DNA of 64,000 nt from an uncultured Phascolarctobacterium sp. (GTDB lineage Bacteria; Bacillota; Negativicutes; Acidaminococcales; Acidaminococcaceae): positions 62,001 to 126,000 of the forward strand of contig CASFJU010000002.1 of assembly GCA_949295115.1 (NCBI GenBank), given 5' to 3'. Below, piece by piece: positions 20,220 to 28,035 of the stretch (its first letter is position 1; the number at the start of each line of letters is the position of its first letter). The notes below the pieces were generated by a model that had not been told where the DNA came from, ran no database searches, and saw only the letters and a program-made list of their open reading frames with translations. A program made the position numbers and the translations under genes.

Positions 20220-20314
20220 TAAACTATTTTTTCTATATTGTTTTTACAATTTCTTAATCTCATTATTTTCCATTTCTATACACCCATTTTTATTATATAA
20301 TAAATAATACAAAA

Positions 20315-20346
20315 AATCCGAACTTACTTTACAGTAGGTTCGGATT
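20315..20346 (-). terminator. Terminator of tRNA-Ala
   Basis: Stem AATCCGAAC plus further pairs with GTTCGGATT, loop around TTTACA, followed on the minus strand by a TTTTTTG run, 12 bases after the tRNA CCA. Confidence 0.88.
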
Positions 20347-20357
20347 ATATTTTTATT

Positions 20358-20433
<76 letters not shown>

Positions 20434-20445
20434 ATAACAATAAAA

Positions 20446-20474
20446 ATTATACTTGAACGGCGCGTTCTTGTCAA
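20446..20474 (-). promoter_or_regulatory. Consensus promoter of tRNA-Ala
   Basis: On the minus strand a perfect TTGACA, 17 bases, and a perfect TATAAT, 12 bases before the tRNA. This is the strongest sigma70-type promoter in the window. Confidence 0.9.
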
Positions 20475-20530
20475 TACCTGCGCCGCTGCGTATAAAAATT
20501 TTGTTGGGCGTTAATGCCTTGCCGCAAATT

Positions 20531-21340
20531 TTACTTTTTCAGCGCGGCGTTCAGGTTGCCGCTGCGGAAGCCTTCCAAATCCAGCGCAGCGTACATAAAG
20601 CCTGCTGCTTTAACGGCAGCGGCAATTTCTTTACGCTGCGCCATCGCCTTTTCAAAATCGTTTTCGGCAACTTCAATGCGGGCAATGTTGCCGTGGCAGC
20701 GCACGCGCATTTCCTTAAAGCCCATATCAAGCAATGCCTGTTCTGCCTTTTCAACCATCGCCAGTTTTTCAGCGGTAATTTTTTCGCCGTACGGAATGCG
20801 CGAAGCAAGGCAGGCATAAGAAGGCTTATCCCATGTAAAAATGCCCAGCGCTTTACTTGCGTCGCGAATATCCTGCTTGCCGAAACCTGCCTGACGCAGC
20901 GGGCTTAACACGCCCAGTTCCGCCGTTGCACGCATGCCGGGGCGGTAATCGTTTTCGTCGTCGGTGTTAGCGCCGTCGGCAACCAAAGTTATGCCGTGCT
21001 TTTGTGCTTCCGCCATAATTGCGCCAAAAAGCGCATGTTTGCAGTAATAGCAGCGCTCGGCACCGTTTTCGCAAAAGCCGGGTATGGCAAGCTGGTCCAC
21101 GTTAATCTGCGCGTGGCGCACGCCGTAGCTTTTTAAAATTTTGGCAGCGTCTGCCGCCTCGTGCCTTGGATAGCTTTGCGTTACTGCGGTAACCGCCAGC
21201 AAGTTATCGCCCAGCGCCTCGTGCGCAGCGTAAACCAAAAAAGCGCTGTCCACGCCGCCGCTGAAGGCAACCACTAATTTGCCGCAGTTTTTCAGTTCAT
21301 CTATAAGTTTGTTGTATTTATTTTGCAGTTCTTCGTTCAT
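20531..21340 (-). CDS. larE: ATP-dependent sacrificial sulfur transferase LarE
   Basis: PP-loop ATPase (269 aa) that adenylates the pyridinium biscarboxylate intermediate and donates sulfur from its own cysteine to build the nickel-pincer cofactor of lactate racemase and relatives. It has the PP-loop motif VAFSGGVDSAFLVYAA, CYYCKHALFG, DGANTDDENDYRPG, and SYACLASRIPYGEKIT containing the candidate sacrificial cysteine. Start ATG 21338-21340 follows GAGGGG. LarA, LarB and LarC are not in the window, so the cofactor user is elsewhere or another enzyme. Confidence 0.92.
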   Translation of the reverse strand: MNEELQNKYNKLIDELKNCGKLVVAFSGGVDSAFLVYAAHEALGDNLLAVTAVTQSYPRHEAADAAKILKSYGVRHAQINVDQLAIPGFCENGAERCYYCKHALFGAIMAEAQKHGITLVADGANTDDENDYRPGMRATAELGVLSPLRQAGFGKQDIRDASKALGIFTWDKPSYACLASRIPYGEKITAEKLAMVEKAEQALLDMGFKEMRVRCHGNIARIEVAENDFEKAMAQRKEIAAAVKAAGFMYAALDLEGFRSGNLNAALKK

Positions 21341-21377
21341 GGCGTCCCCCTCAAAATATCCGCGTAAGCGTAAATTT

Positions 21378-21406
21378 ATTATAATACGCGCGCGGCACTT
21401 GCGCAA
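21378..21406 (-). promoter_or_regulatory. Promoter of larE
   Basis: On the minus strand TTGCGC, 17 bases, TATAAT. It lies 38 bases upstream of the larE start, in the gap shared with the divergent thioesterase gene. Confidence 0.65.
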
Positions 21407-21463
21407 CGGTTAAAAAACGGTTAAGATGTTAGCAGAAAGATTTTACAGCAAAGGAGCATTTGT

Positions 21464-21844
21464 ATGACTGAACTTAAACCCGGACTGACCGGCACTGCCG
21501 CCACGATTGTGCGCGAAACCAACACCGCCATTGCCATGGGCAGCGGCGATTTGCAGGTTTTTGCCACGCCCTGCATGGTTGCCCTGATGGAACAGGCTGC
21601 CTGCAACGCCGTTGCGGATTGCTTTGATGACGCAACCAGCAGCGTCGGCACTTTAATAAATGTAACGCATGATGCGGCGACGGCGCTTGGCAAAAACGTA
21701 ACCGCCACCGCCACGCTGGTTGAAGTTGCAGGGCGCAAGCTTGTTTTTGAAGTTACCGCCACCGATGAGGACAAGCAAATCGGCAAGGGCAGCCACGAGC
21801 GCTTCATCATCAACAAAGAAAAATTTATGGCAAAGCTCGGCTGA
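21464..21844 (+). CDS. Hotdog-fold thioesterase (FlK-like)
   Basis: Protein of 126 aa with a single hotdog domain. The pattern FATPCMVALMEQAA contains the catalytic-type Glu, and THDAATALGKNVTATATL contains the His, as in the fluoroacetyl-CoA thioesterase FlK and its many relatives of unknown substrate. It probably hydrolyses a short acyl-CoA; the specific substrate cannot be told. The start follows AAAGGAG by 7 bases. It is a single-gene plus-strand unit between divergent larE and a convergent regulator. Confidence 0.82.
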   Translation: MTELKPGLTGTAATIVRETNTAIAMGSGDLQVFATPCMVALMEQAACNAVADCFDDATSSVGTLINVTHDAATALGKNVTATATLVEVAGRKLVFEVTATDEDKQIGKGSHERFIINKEKFMAKLG

Positions 21845-21865
21845 ATTCAACAAACTACTTAAAAT

Positions 21866-21900
21866 AAAAATCAGGGCCTTAACCCTGATTTTTATTTTTT
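21866..21900. terminator. Bidirectional terminator between thioesterase and HTH-PAS regulator
   Basis: Stem AAAAATCAGGG/CCCTGATTTTT with a 6-nt loop and T-rich tails in both directions. It overlaps the last codons of the convergent regulator gene. Confidence 0.88.
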
Positions 21901-23054
21901 ATTTCACTGCTTAAATTAACAATGTATTCTATTTTTCCATCCGCATCCAAAAGAGGCATGCCGATAACAAACAATTCACAGCCTGTGCCCGTTGTCTGCA
22001 TTGTGCATACACTTCCACCGCTCTCCAGCACCATTCTTGTAATTGAAGGATAATAGCTGCCGCTGCGTTCCAGTTCTGTTGTGCTGCGTCCAAGCATGGC
22101 TTTTACAGGCAGCCCCCACAAACGCTCGCTATCCGCCTTTATATAACGGCTAACGCCGCCACGGTCTGATATATATAACGCATTTGGTTTTAAATTCGCC
22201 CCCATTTTAAGGCTGTTAAACTTATTTACAAAATCCTGTATGTTATCACGCCTGCGGTTAAAGTTATCTCCGGCACTTTTCGCAGCTACATTTTTTAACA
22301 TTCCCAAAAGCTGCGCCAGCTTTTCCCCGCTGTAAACCTTATTGAATCCTCTCTGCGTAAAATCGGTTCCGCTATAAGCTATGCCGCCGATATTCTCTAT
22401 TGCGAAAGCAACCGTTTCAAAAACGCCTTCCGATGCCATTTCATACCATCTAAAATTAAACCGGGGTGCATTTCCTGCCTGCATTATCTTGCCAATACTT
22501 CCGACAAAAATTTCTGTCATTACCTCATGCGGCAAAATAATATTTATTTCAGCCTGCGCAGCAAGTTCCTTTTCACAGGCAGCCGTAAATGCCAAAAATT
22601 CCTGCAATATGCTTTCGGCTTTAAAAACCGGCAGGCTGATCAACAACCAGATTTTTATGTCATTCTTCTTTACCAAGCCCGCATGCAAAAGCATAGCCAT
22701 CTTTTCAGCAGCCGAAAATTCTCCGTCCAAAATCGCCGTTTGAAGTTTATCACCGGATGCCGTTTTTCCCTGCAACCATAGCGTTAATAACTCCGCCATG
22801 GATAAAAAGCCGCTGCATTGTTCATACAAATCACCTAAAATGCGGCGTGCTTCTGCTTTTTGGTAATTTGAAGTTAGCCGCTGCGCAAAAAACTCACCCA
22901 GTCCTGCCATCATTTCATAATTTGACACAGGCGTCCTGGTGCCACCGCGCCAACGGCTTACTAACGACGCATCAATAGCAATGGTACCCGCAAGCTGGCT
23001 GTTATGCGTTCCTGTTAAATTCATCAGAAAATTAAATTTTTCCGTAAAATTCAT
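21879..23054 (-). CDS. Transcription regulator with N-terminal HTH-like and C-terminal PAS-like domains
   Basis: Protein of about 391 aa that I cannot name. Residues about 5-50 look like an XRE-type helix-turn-helix (NSQLAGTIAIDASLVSRWRGGTRTP). The middle is helical. The C-terminal 100 residues resemble a PAS sensor (ALYISDRGGVSRYIKADS, then a segment with LFVIGMPLLDADGKIEYIVNLSSEI), of the kind that binds a small ligand. The ATG 23052-23054 follows GGTGA. A perfect palindrome covers its own promoter, so autoregulation is likely. Targets are unknown; the adjacent imide operon is a candidate. Confidence 0.7.
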   Translation of the reverse strand: MNFTEKFNFLMNLTGTHNSQLAGTIAIDASLVSRWRGGTRTPVSNYEMMAGLGEFFAQRLTSNYQKAEARRILGDLYEQCSGFLSMAELLTLWLQGKTASGDKLQTAILDGEFSAAEKMAMLLHAGLVKKNDIKIWLLISLPVFKAESILQEFLAFTAACEKELAAQAEINIILPHEVMTEIFVGSIGKIMQAGNAPRFNFRWYEMASEGVFETVAFAIENIGGIAYSGTDFTQRGFNKVYSGEKLAQLLGMLKNVAAKSAGDNFNRRRDNIQDFVNKFNSLKMGANLKPNALYISDRGGVSRYIKADSERLWGLPVKAMLGRSTTELERSGSYYPSITRMVLESGGSVCTMQTTGTGCELFVIGMPLLDADGKIEYIVNLSSEIKNKNQG

Positions 23055-23077
23055 AATCATCACCAAAATACCGGTAT

Positions 23078-23098
23078 AGTTATAATGTTATTATAACT
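23078..23098. promoter_or_regulatory. Palindromic operator over the HTH-PAS gene promoter
   Basis: AGTTATAAT-GTT-ATTATAACT is a perfect 9-bp inverted repeat (10 bp with the flanking T/A). On the minus strand it contains TATAAT, which can be the -10 box, with TTACCT 16 bases upstream. A repressor bound here would block the promoter. Confidence 0.65.
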
Positions 23099-23160
23099 AA
23101 AAAACATACGCAGGTAAAATTTTATAAAAAAATTGTAATTTCCAATATTTACAACACAAA

Positions 23161-23182
23161 AAATCCCGCCAAAGCGGGATTT
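23161..23182 (-). terminator. Terminator of the CobW/imide-hydrolase operon
   Basis: Stem AAATCCCGC/GCGGGATTT with a 4-nt loop, followed on the minus strand by TTTTTTG. It lies 21 bases after the CobW-family stop codon. Confidence 0.92.
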
Positions 23183-23202
23183 TTTATTCCCATTTCATTC
23201 TA

Positions 23203-24234
23203 TCATCCAAACGGATTAAGATTTATTTCTTCTATTTTGGGATAAGCTCCAAGTATATGCTGGAAGGTTTCCAGCGAACGTAAAATCTGCTGCGGTTCAA
23301 TCTCTTTCATAATGAACACTATCTGCGAATTCTTTTCTTCGCCGTTCCAATCAGCAAGATGCTGCGGCGGATGAATTATATGCTGCACGCCATTAATAAC
23401 AATCGGACCTTTTTCTCCAACATCCACAATGCCTTTAATACGCAGCATTTTTTCGCCATGAGAATATAAAAGCATGCTCATCCACAAGCCAAAAGCCGTC
23501 CAATCCAACGGTTCATAAAATTTAATTGACATAGAATGCACGGTTTCATTATGTTTTATAGCTCCCGGCGCAACGCAGGCTTCGGCTTCCTTTAATTTTT
23601 CTGCAGTATGTATATGCGTACCTTTTGACATAAAAAGCATATCCGGGTCAATAACACCGTTTGCAGCCTGCATTACATCTGCCGCCGGATTTAAATGCTG
23701 AAGCCTGTGCCTTAACATATGGATAGTTTCGGTATCAACCAAATCTGTTTTGGTAATGATTACTTTATCAGCCGTAACAATCTGTTTAACGGATTCCGCG
23801 TTTTCACGCAGGTGCAGTTCACCATTAGCCCCGTCAAGGCAGCACACTACAAAATCCACATAATAATGATGAACCAAAACAGGATCCATCAAAATAGAAA
23901 ATAATATCGGCGCAGGATCAGCCAGCCCCGTTGTTTCAATAACAACGCGGTCAATTTTAACTTCCTGCCGTTCATAAGCATCCAGCAAATCTTTCAGTTC
24001 GTTAATCAAATCATCGCGCATATTGCAGCAGATACAACCACCGCTCAACAGCCTTGTACGCTCCTCAATACGCCTTATAAGCCGATGGTCAAGCCCTGCC
24101 TGCCCGTATTCATTAATAATTACTGCAGTATTTTTTAACTTGTCGTGTTTTAACACGTTTGATAATACTGTTGTTTTGCCGCTGCCCAAAAATCCGGTTA
24201 CAACAGTTATCGGGCATCTGTTATCAGCCTGCAT
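23203..24234 (-). CDS. CobW/P47K (COG0523) G3E-family metallochaperone GTPase
   Basis: GTPase of 343 aa. Walker A is GFLGSGKT near residue 15, the metal-binding motif is GGCICC (C-x-C-C) near 68, Walker B includes ETTGLADPAP, and the guanine motif is TKTDL. The C-terminal CobW_C domain spans about 230-335. These proteins deliver Zn2+ or other metals to client enzymes. Its place at the end of an operon headed by two hydrolases suggests that the metal-dependent deacetylase-fold hydrolase is the client (inference). It starts 2 bases after the small CxxC gene. Confidence 0.88.
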   Translation of the reverse strand: MQADNRCPITVVTGFLGSGKTTVLSNVLKHDKLKNTAVIINEYGQAGLDHRLIRRIEERTRLLSGGCICCNMRDDLINELKDLLDAYERQEVKIDRVVIETTGLADPAPILFSILMDPVLVHHYYVDFVVCCLDGANGELHLRENAESVKQIVTADKVIITKTDLVDTETIHMLRHRLQHLNPAADVMQAANGVIDPDMLFMSKGTHIHTAEKLKEAEACVAPGAIKHNETVHSMSIKFYEPLDWTAFGLWMSMLLYSHGEKMLRIKGIVDVGEKGPIVINGVQHIIHPPQHLADWNGEEKNSQIVFIMKEIEPQQILRSLETFQHILGAYPKIEEINLNPFG

Positions 24235-24236
24235 AA

Positions 24237-24581
24237 TCAGGCACCTGAATACTGTGCAAAAGAATTAAGGAATTCTTCGTCAAGCGGATCTATTTTTTTA
24301 TGGGCAAGTTCTTCCGCCTGTTTCCACATATCCCCAAGGTCGTAAACAATTTTACTGTTGCCTTTTTTATCTGCCAGCATATACCGGCTGCCGCACCAGT
24401 CACGGATAGAAAGGCCGTAATAGCCTAAAATTTTATCGGAAAGACGCACTCGTTTTAAACGGAGCCTCATACGGTCACGCTGTCCTTCGCCTGCCGTTAC
24501 GGTGCTTTTAAACTCTACATCATGCGCAGGCTGGTCTGTCCAATGCACATGCATAATCAGTTCACCGCATAAAACGCACAT
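24237..24581 (-). CDS. Unknown small protein with N-terminal CxxC, between hydrolase and metallochaperone
   Basis: Protein of 114 aa that I do not recognise. It begins MCVLCGE and soon has HVHW, a cluster of Cys and His that could bind a metal; a further Cys lies in RDWCGSRY. The middle is basic (RMRLRLKRVRLSDK) and the C-terminus acidic. ATG 24579-24581 follows AAAGGAGG, so a longer frame is rejected. Tight coupling to the CobW gene suggests it works in metal transfer or as part of the hydrolase system; this is inference only. Confidence 0.6.
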   Translation of the reverse strand: MCVLCGELIMHVHWTDQPAHDVEFKSTVTAGEGQRDRMRLRLKRVRLSDKILGYYGLSIRDWCGSRYMLADKKGNSKIVYDLGDMWKQAEELAHKKIDPLDEEFLNSFAQYSGA

Positions 24582-24609
24582 AATAAAGCCTCCTTTCGCG
24601 CTGAATGCC

Positions 24610-24635
24610 AACAGGGCAGGAATACCTGCCCTGTT
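24610..24635. other. Intra-operon hairpin between hydrolase and CxxC gene
   Basis: Perfect 11-bp stem AACAGGGCAGG/CCTGCCCTGTT with a 4-nt loop, lying 22 bases after the hydrolase stop codon. On the minus strand it is not followed by a T-run, so it more likely protects the 3' end or sets differential expression than ends transcription. Confidence 0.6.
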
Positions 24636-24657
24636 TATTTATACAACCGTTTTATTA

Positions 24658-25533
24658 TTATCTCGGGCAGCGTTTTAAGAAATCATTCGCCATTTCATCA
24701 AGGGTTACCCAACGTACTCCTTTATGACTGCTGATATGTTCAATCAAACGCTCATGCATCAACAGTACCTGAGGACGTCCACTAACATCAGGATGAATGG
24801 TCATCGGGAAGATTGCATAATCGTATTCACGATATACCCAGTCGAACTGATCCTGCCACATTTGCCCAATATCACGCGGGCTTACAAAGCCAAAGCTGTT
24901 CGGGGATTTTTTAATAAACATCATCGGCGGCAGGTCATCAAGATACCAGTTAGCAGGTATTTCTACCAGCCCGGTTTCCTCACCGCGGATAAGCGGTTTC
25001 ATCCAGTCTTCCGCTTTGGCGGAATAATCAATTTTCGTCCAGCTGTCGCCAACACGTACATAGTAAGGCTCAAAATCCCTGTGCATTAAGCTGTGGTCGT
25101 ATTTAATTCCGTATTTAACCAAAAGTTTATCAGTTACATTAGAAAATTCCCACCACGGAGCAACATAGCCAGTCGGGCCTTTGCCGGTAAGCTCTTTGAT
25201 AAGCTCAATATTTTTAACAAGTACATCTTCTTCCTGTTGAGGCGTCATGGCAATAGGATTTTCGTGGGAATAGCCATGCGCGCCAATTTCATGCCCGGCT
25301 TCAACAATCATTTTCATTTGTTCCGGGAAAGTTTCAATAGAGTGACCGGGGCAGAACCAGGTTGCAGGAAGATTGTATTTTTTAAATAAATTTAAAATAC
25401 GCGGTACGCCAACTTCGCCAGCAAACAAGCCGCGCGAAATATCATCGGGAGAATCCTCGCCGCCGTAAGAACCAAGCCAACCTGCAACAGCGTCAATATC
25501 AACACCGTAAGCTACTAAAATCTCTTTTGCCAT
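24658..25533 (-). CDS. Polysaccharide-deacetylase-fold hydrolase, cyclic imidase/HpPgdA subfamily
   Basis: Cytoplasmic protein of 291 aa with no signal peptide. It belongs to the subfamily of H. pylori PgdA (HP0310) and of Pseudomonas cyclic imide hydrolase, seen from the opening [20 protein letters not shown], the [14 protein letters not shown] metal histidine motif, and [16 protein letters not shown]. The lack of an export signal and the amidase neighbour argue for a soluble imide such as succinimide or dihydropyrimidine-type ring, rather than peptidoglycan. It shares an operon with a nitrilase-family amidase upstream and a metallochaperone downstream. The fold is certain; the substrate is inferred. 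Confidence 0.82.
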   Translation of the reverse strand: MAKEILVAYGVDIDAVAGWLGSYGGEDSPDDISRGLFAGEVGVPRILNLFKKYNLPATWFCPGHSIETFPEQMKMIVEAGHEIGAHGYSHENPIAMTPQQEEDVLVKNIELIKELTGKGPTGYVAPWWEFSNVTDKLLVKYGIKYDHSLMHRDFEPYYVRVGDSWTKIDYSAKAEDWMKPLIRGEETGLVEIPANWYLDDLPPMMFIKKSPNSFGFVSPRDIGQMWQDQFDWVYREYDYAIFPMTIHPDVSGRPQVLLMHERLIEHISSHKGVRWVTLDEMANDFLKRCPR

Positions 25534-25550
25534 AATCTTGTGCCTCCTTT

Positions 25551-26357
25551 TTAAATGAAATCAATTTGTAATTTTTTATTTAAATCCCTTAAATAAGGAA
25601 TTGCCAGCCTTTGTTTTTCAACATCTTCTAAATTTATTACCGCTGTAACAACTGTTTCGTTATCAATTCCCGTTCCCGCTAAAATTGCAGTATCCGGTGC
25701 AACAATGCGGCTCAATCCGCAAAATTCAGTGTCAATGTCGTTCCCGCAACGGTTGCAGGCTATAACAAACACACCATTTTCCAACGCTCTGCTGCGGGAA
25801 GCAACATCCCATGCGTAAGCTCGTGCCTTACCAAAAGCAGATACATATATAATTACCTCTGCGCCTTTTTGAGCCAGCACTCTTGCCTGTTCCGGAAAAC
25901 CTACTTCATAACAAATCAGGAGTCCTGCTTTTACAAACGGCAATTCAGCTATTTTCAGTTCATCACCACGTGAAAAACGCGGCGGTTCTGCACCCCATAA
26001 ATGCATTTTCCGGTACTTAAAAAGATAATTATCCGGACCTGTTATAACGGCAGTATCATATATCTTTCCGTCAGCAGCTTTTTCTATAATGCCTCCTGCA
26101 ATATAGGCATTATATTTTTCAGACTGACACTGCATCCACAAAGTTGTTTCGCTGGGTATCGGTTCTGCCAGTTCGGCATCCGCATTCTCAACTCTGTAAC
26201 CTGTACTGAACAATTCAGGTAATACAATCAAATCCGAGCCACGCTCTGCAGCGATTTTTATAAACTCGGCTGCATGCTCTAAATTAGCCTGCTTGTCTTT
26301 CAATATACATTTCATTTGAATTGCCGAAACAGTAAAATTCTTCATCGTAAAGGTCAT
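25551..26357 (-). CDS. Carbon-nitrogen hydrolase (nitrilase superfamily), omega-amidase-like
   Basis: Protein of about 269 aa with the Glu-Lys-Cys triad of the nitrilase superfamily: Glu in LPELFSTGY, Lys in YRKMHLWG, Cys in [11 protein letters not shown]. It most resembles Nit2/omega-amidase-type enzymes that cleave the terminal amide of half-amides such as succinamate or alpha-ketoglutaramate. The start is placed at ATG 26355-26357, 9 bases after GGAG. It is the first gene of an operon with a cyclic-imidase-type hydrolase, which would supply half-amides. Confidence 0.82.
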   Translation of the reverse strand: MTFTMKNFTVSAIQMKCILKDKQANLEHAAEFIKIAAERGSDLIVLPELFSTGYRVENADAELAEPIPSETTLWMQCQSEKYNAYIAGGIIEKAADGKIYDTAVITGPDNYLFKYRKMHLWGAEPPRFSRGDELKIAELPFVKAGLLICYEVGFPEQARVLAQKGAEVIIYVSAFGKARAYAWDVASRSRALENGVFVIACNRCGNDIDTEFCGLSRIVAPDTAILAGTGIDNETVVTAVINLEDVEKQRLAIPYLRDLNKKLQIDFI

Positions 26358-26429
26358 TTTAATCCGCTCCATTACTTAAAAATTTTAAGACCTTTTATTT
26401 TATCCGAACACAATATTTTCCTTAATTTA

Positions 26430-26480
26430 ATTATAATGTATTTAAACATGACAAGTCGTGACAAATGACAAAATATGACA
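26430..26480 (-). promoter_or_regulatory. Promoter of the imide operon with four upstream TGACA repeats
   Basis: On the minus strand a perfect TATAAT (26430-26435) lacks a good -35 box. Upstream are four direct copies of TGTCA (plus strand TGACA at 26449, 26459, 26466 and 26476), spaced 10, 7 and 10 bases. Evenly phased direct repeats over a missing -35 are typical of activator sites. Which regulator binds is unknown. Confidence 0.6.
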
Positions 26481-26508
26481 AGAAACACACTTTTCTAAAC
26501 ATAAAAAA

Positions 26509-26532
26509 CCGCTGCGGTAAATTCCACAGCGG
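26509..26532 (-). terminator. Terminator of the amino-acid ABC transporter operon
   Basis: Stem of 9 bp with one mismatch (CCGCTGCGG/CCACAGCGG) ending on the minus strand in GGTTTTTTATG, directly after the ATPase gene. It separates the transporter from the imide operon. Confidence 0.85.
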
Positions 26533-26540
26533 CATATTCT

Positions 26541-27302
26541 TTATTTCAGCACCTTGTGTAAAAATGCTTTTAATCTTTCGTTCTGGGGGTTTTCAAAAAT
26601 TTCCTGCGGTGTGCCTTCGGCCTGCACATAACCGTCAGCCATAAACAGCACCTTGGTGGCAACCTCGCGGGCAAAGCCCATCTCGTGCGTTACAACCACC
26701 ATCGTCATTTTTTCTTCTGCCAGTTCGCGCATGGTGCGCAAAACTTCGCCCGTCAGTTCCGGGTCAAGTGACGATGTCGGTTCGTCAAACAGCATAATGG
26801 CAGGCTTTGTCGCCAGCGCCCTTGCAATCGCCACGCGCTGCTGCTGCCCGCCGCTTAAACGGCGCGGATATTCATGCGCTTTTTCTAAAAGGCCAACCTT
26901 GCTTAAAAGCACTTTGGCTTCTTCAATAACCTCATCGCGATTGCGCTTCTGCACCTGCACCGGCGCTTCAATTAAATTTTCCAGCACCGTCATGTGCGGG
27001 AACAGATTAAACTGCTGAAACACCATACCCATTTTGCAGGCGATACGGCGGCTTTCGTCGCCCGGCGCGTACACAACCTGCCCGTCCGGTTTTGTTTCCG
27101 CAAGCGTTTCACCGTCGATAATAATATTGCCCTTGTCGATAATCTCCAGCTTGTTCAGGCAGCGCAAAAACGTACTTTTACCGCCGCCGCTGGGGCCGAT
27201 AACAGCCACAACCTCGCCCTCATCGACACTCAAGTTAATGCCCTTTAAAACCTCAAGCCCCTGAAAACTTTTATAGATATTTTCTGCCTTAATTTTGTTC
27301 AT
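26541..27302 (-). CDS. Polar amino-acid ABC transporter ATP-binding protein (GlnQ type)
   Basis: Cytoplasmic ATPase (253 aa) powering the importer. Walker A GPSGGGKS near residue 35, Q-loop [19 protein letters not shown], signature [16 protein letters not shown], Walker [14 protein letters not shown], and the switch histidine [10 protein letters not shown]. The order and spacing are those of the HisP/GlnQ group. ATG 27300-27302 follows GGAG by 7 bases. It is the last gene of the binding protein-permease-ATPase operon. Confidence 0.95.
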   Translation of the reverse strand: MNKIKAENIYKSFQGLEVLKGINLSVDEGEVVAVIGPSGGGKSTFLRCLNKLEIIDKGNIIIDGETLAETKPDGQVVYAPGDESRRIACKMGMVFQQFNLFPHMTVLENLIEAPVQVQKRNRDEVIEEAKVLLSKVGLLEKAHEYPRRLSGGQQQRVAIARALATKPAIMLFDEPTSSLDPELTGEVLRTMRELAEEKMTMVVVTHEMGFAREVATKVLFMADGYVQAEGTPQEIFENPQNERLKAFLHKVLK

Positions 27303-27313
27303 CGTACTGCTCC

Positions 27314-27964
27314 TCACTCATAGCGCGAATATTTGCGCTCCAGCTTGTTAAAGCCGTAAGTTAAAACAAGCGTCATCAACAGGTAAAACACGCCGGCCAC
27401 CAAAAACGGCGTAATGCTGAAATCGCGCTGCACCAGGTTGCGCGTTGTGCGCAGAAGGTCGTTCATCGCCAGCACATAAATTAAGGAAGTATCCTTAACC
27501 AGCGTAATCGTTTCGTTGCTTACCGGCGGCAAAATAATGCGGAACACCTGCGGCAGCACAATGCGGCGCATCGTCTGCACATAATTCATGCCCAAAGTGC
27601 GGGCAGCCTCGTACTGTCCCTTCGGCACCGCCTGAATGCCTGCACGGAAAATCTCGCAGAAGTATGCGGCATAGTTCAGCACAAACGCTAAAATCGCTGC
27701 GGGGAAGTCATCCAGCCTGATGCCCACGCCCGGTATAAACGGCAGGCCGTAATACACAAACAATAATTGCAGCATCAGCGGCGTCCCGCGCAGCAGCCAC
27801 ACATAAACGCCAATCGCGTCACGCAGCGGCTTAAGGCCGGATACGCGCCCCAGCGCGAGCAAAACGCCCAGCGGTATCGACAGCACAATCGTTATCGTAA
27901 ACAATCTGATAGTTTCAAGGGTTCCCTCCCACATCTGCGGCAGGATACTGATAATATAATCCAT
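27314..27964 (-). CDS. Polar amino-acid ABC transporter permease
   Basis: Membrane permease (216 aa) with about five helices. The first reads [24 protein letters not shown], typical of the HisM/GlnP group, and the EAA loop is [24 protein letters not shown] 27962-27964 follows GAGGAG. It acts with the ATPase and lipoprotein on either side; as there is a single permease gene it probably forms a homodimer. Confidence 0.95.
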   Translation of the reverse strand: MDYIISILPQMWEGTLETIRLFTITIVLSIPLGVLLALGRVSGLKPLRDAIGVYVWLLRGTPLMLQLLFVYYGLPFIPGVGIRLDDFPAAILAFVLNYAAYFCEIFRAGIQAVPKGQYEAARTLGMNYVQTMRRIVLPQVFRIILPPVSNETITLVKDTSLIYVLAMNDLLRTTRNLVQRDFSITPFLVAGVFYLLMTLVLTYGFNKLERKYSRYE

Positions 27965-28035
27965 TTCAAACTCCTCGGGCATTAACGGTTTTACGGACCG
28001 GCAGCAACGCCACCGGCCCGCAGCTTAACTAAATC

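Noticed and set aside
24658-25533. Peptidoglycan N-acetylglucosamine deacetylase
   Set aside because: The subfamily was named so from H. pylori, but there is no signal peptide or membrane anchor here, and the neighbours are an amidase and a metallochaperone.
26449-26480. TGACA repeats as a possible CRISPR or satellite array
   Set aside because: The units are 5 bases with 2-5 base gaps, far too short; an operator array fits better.
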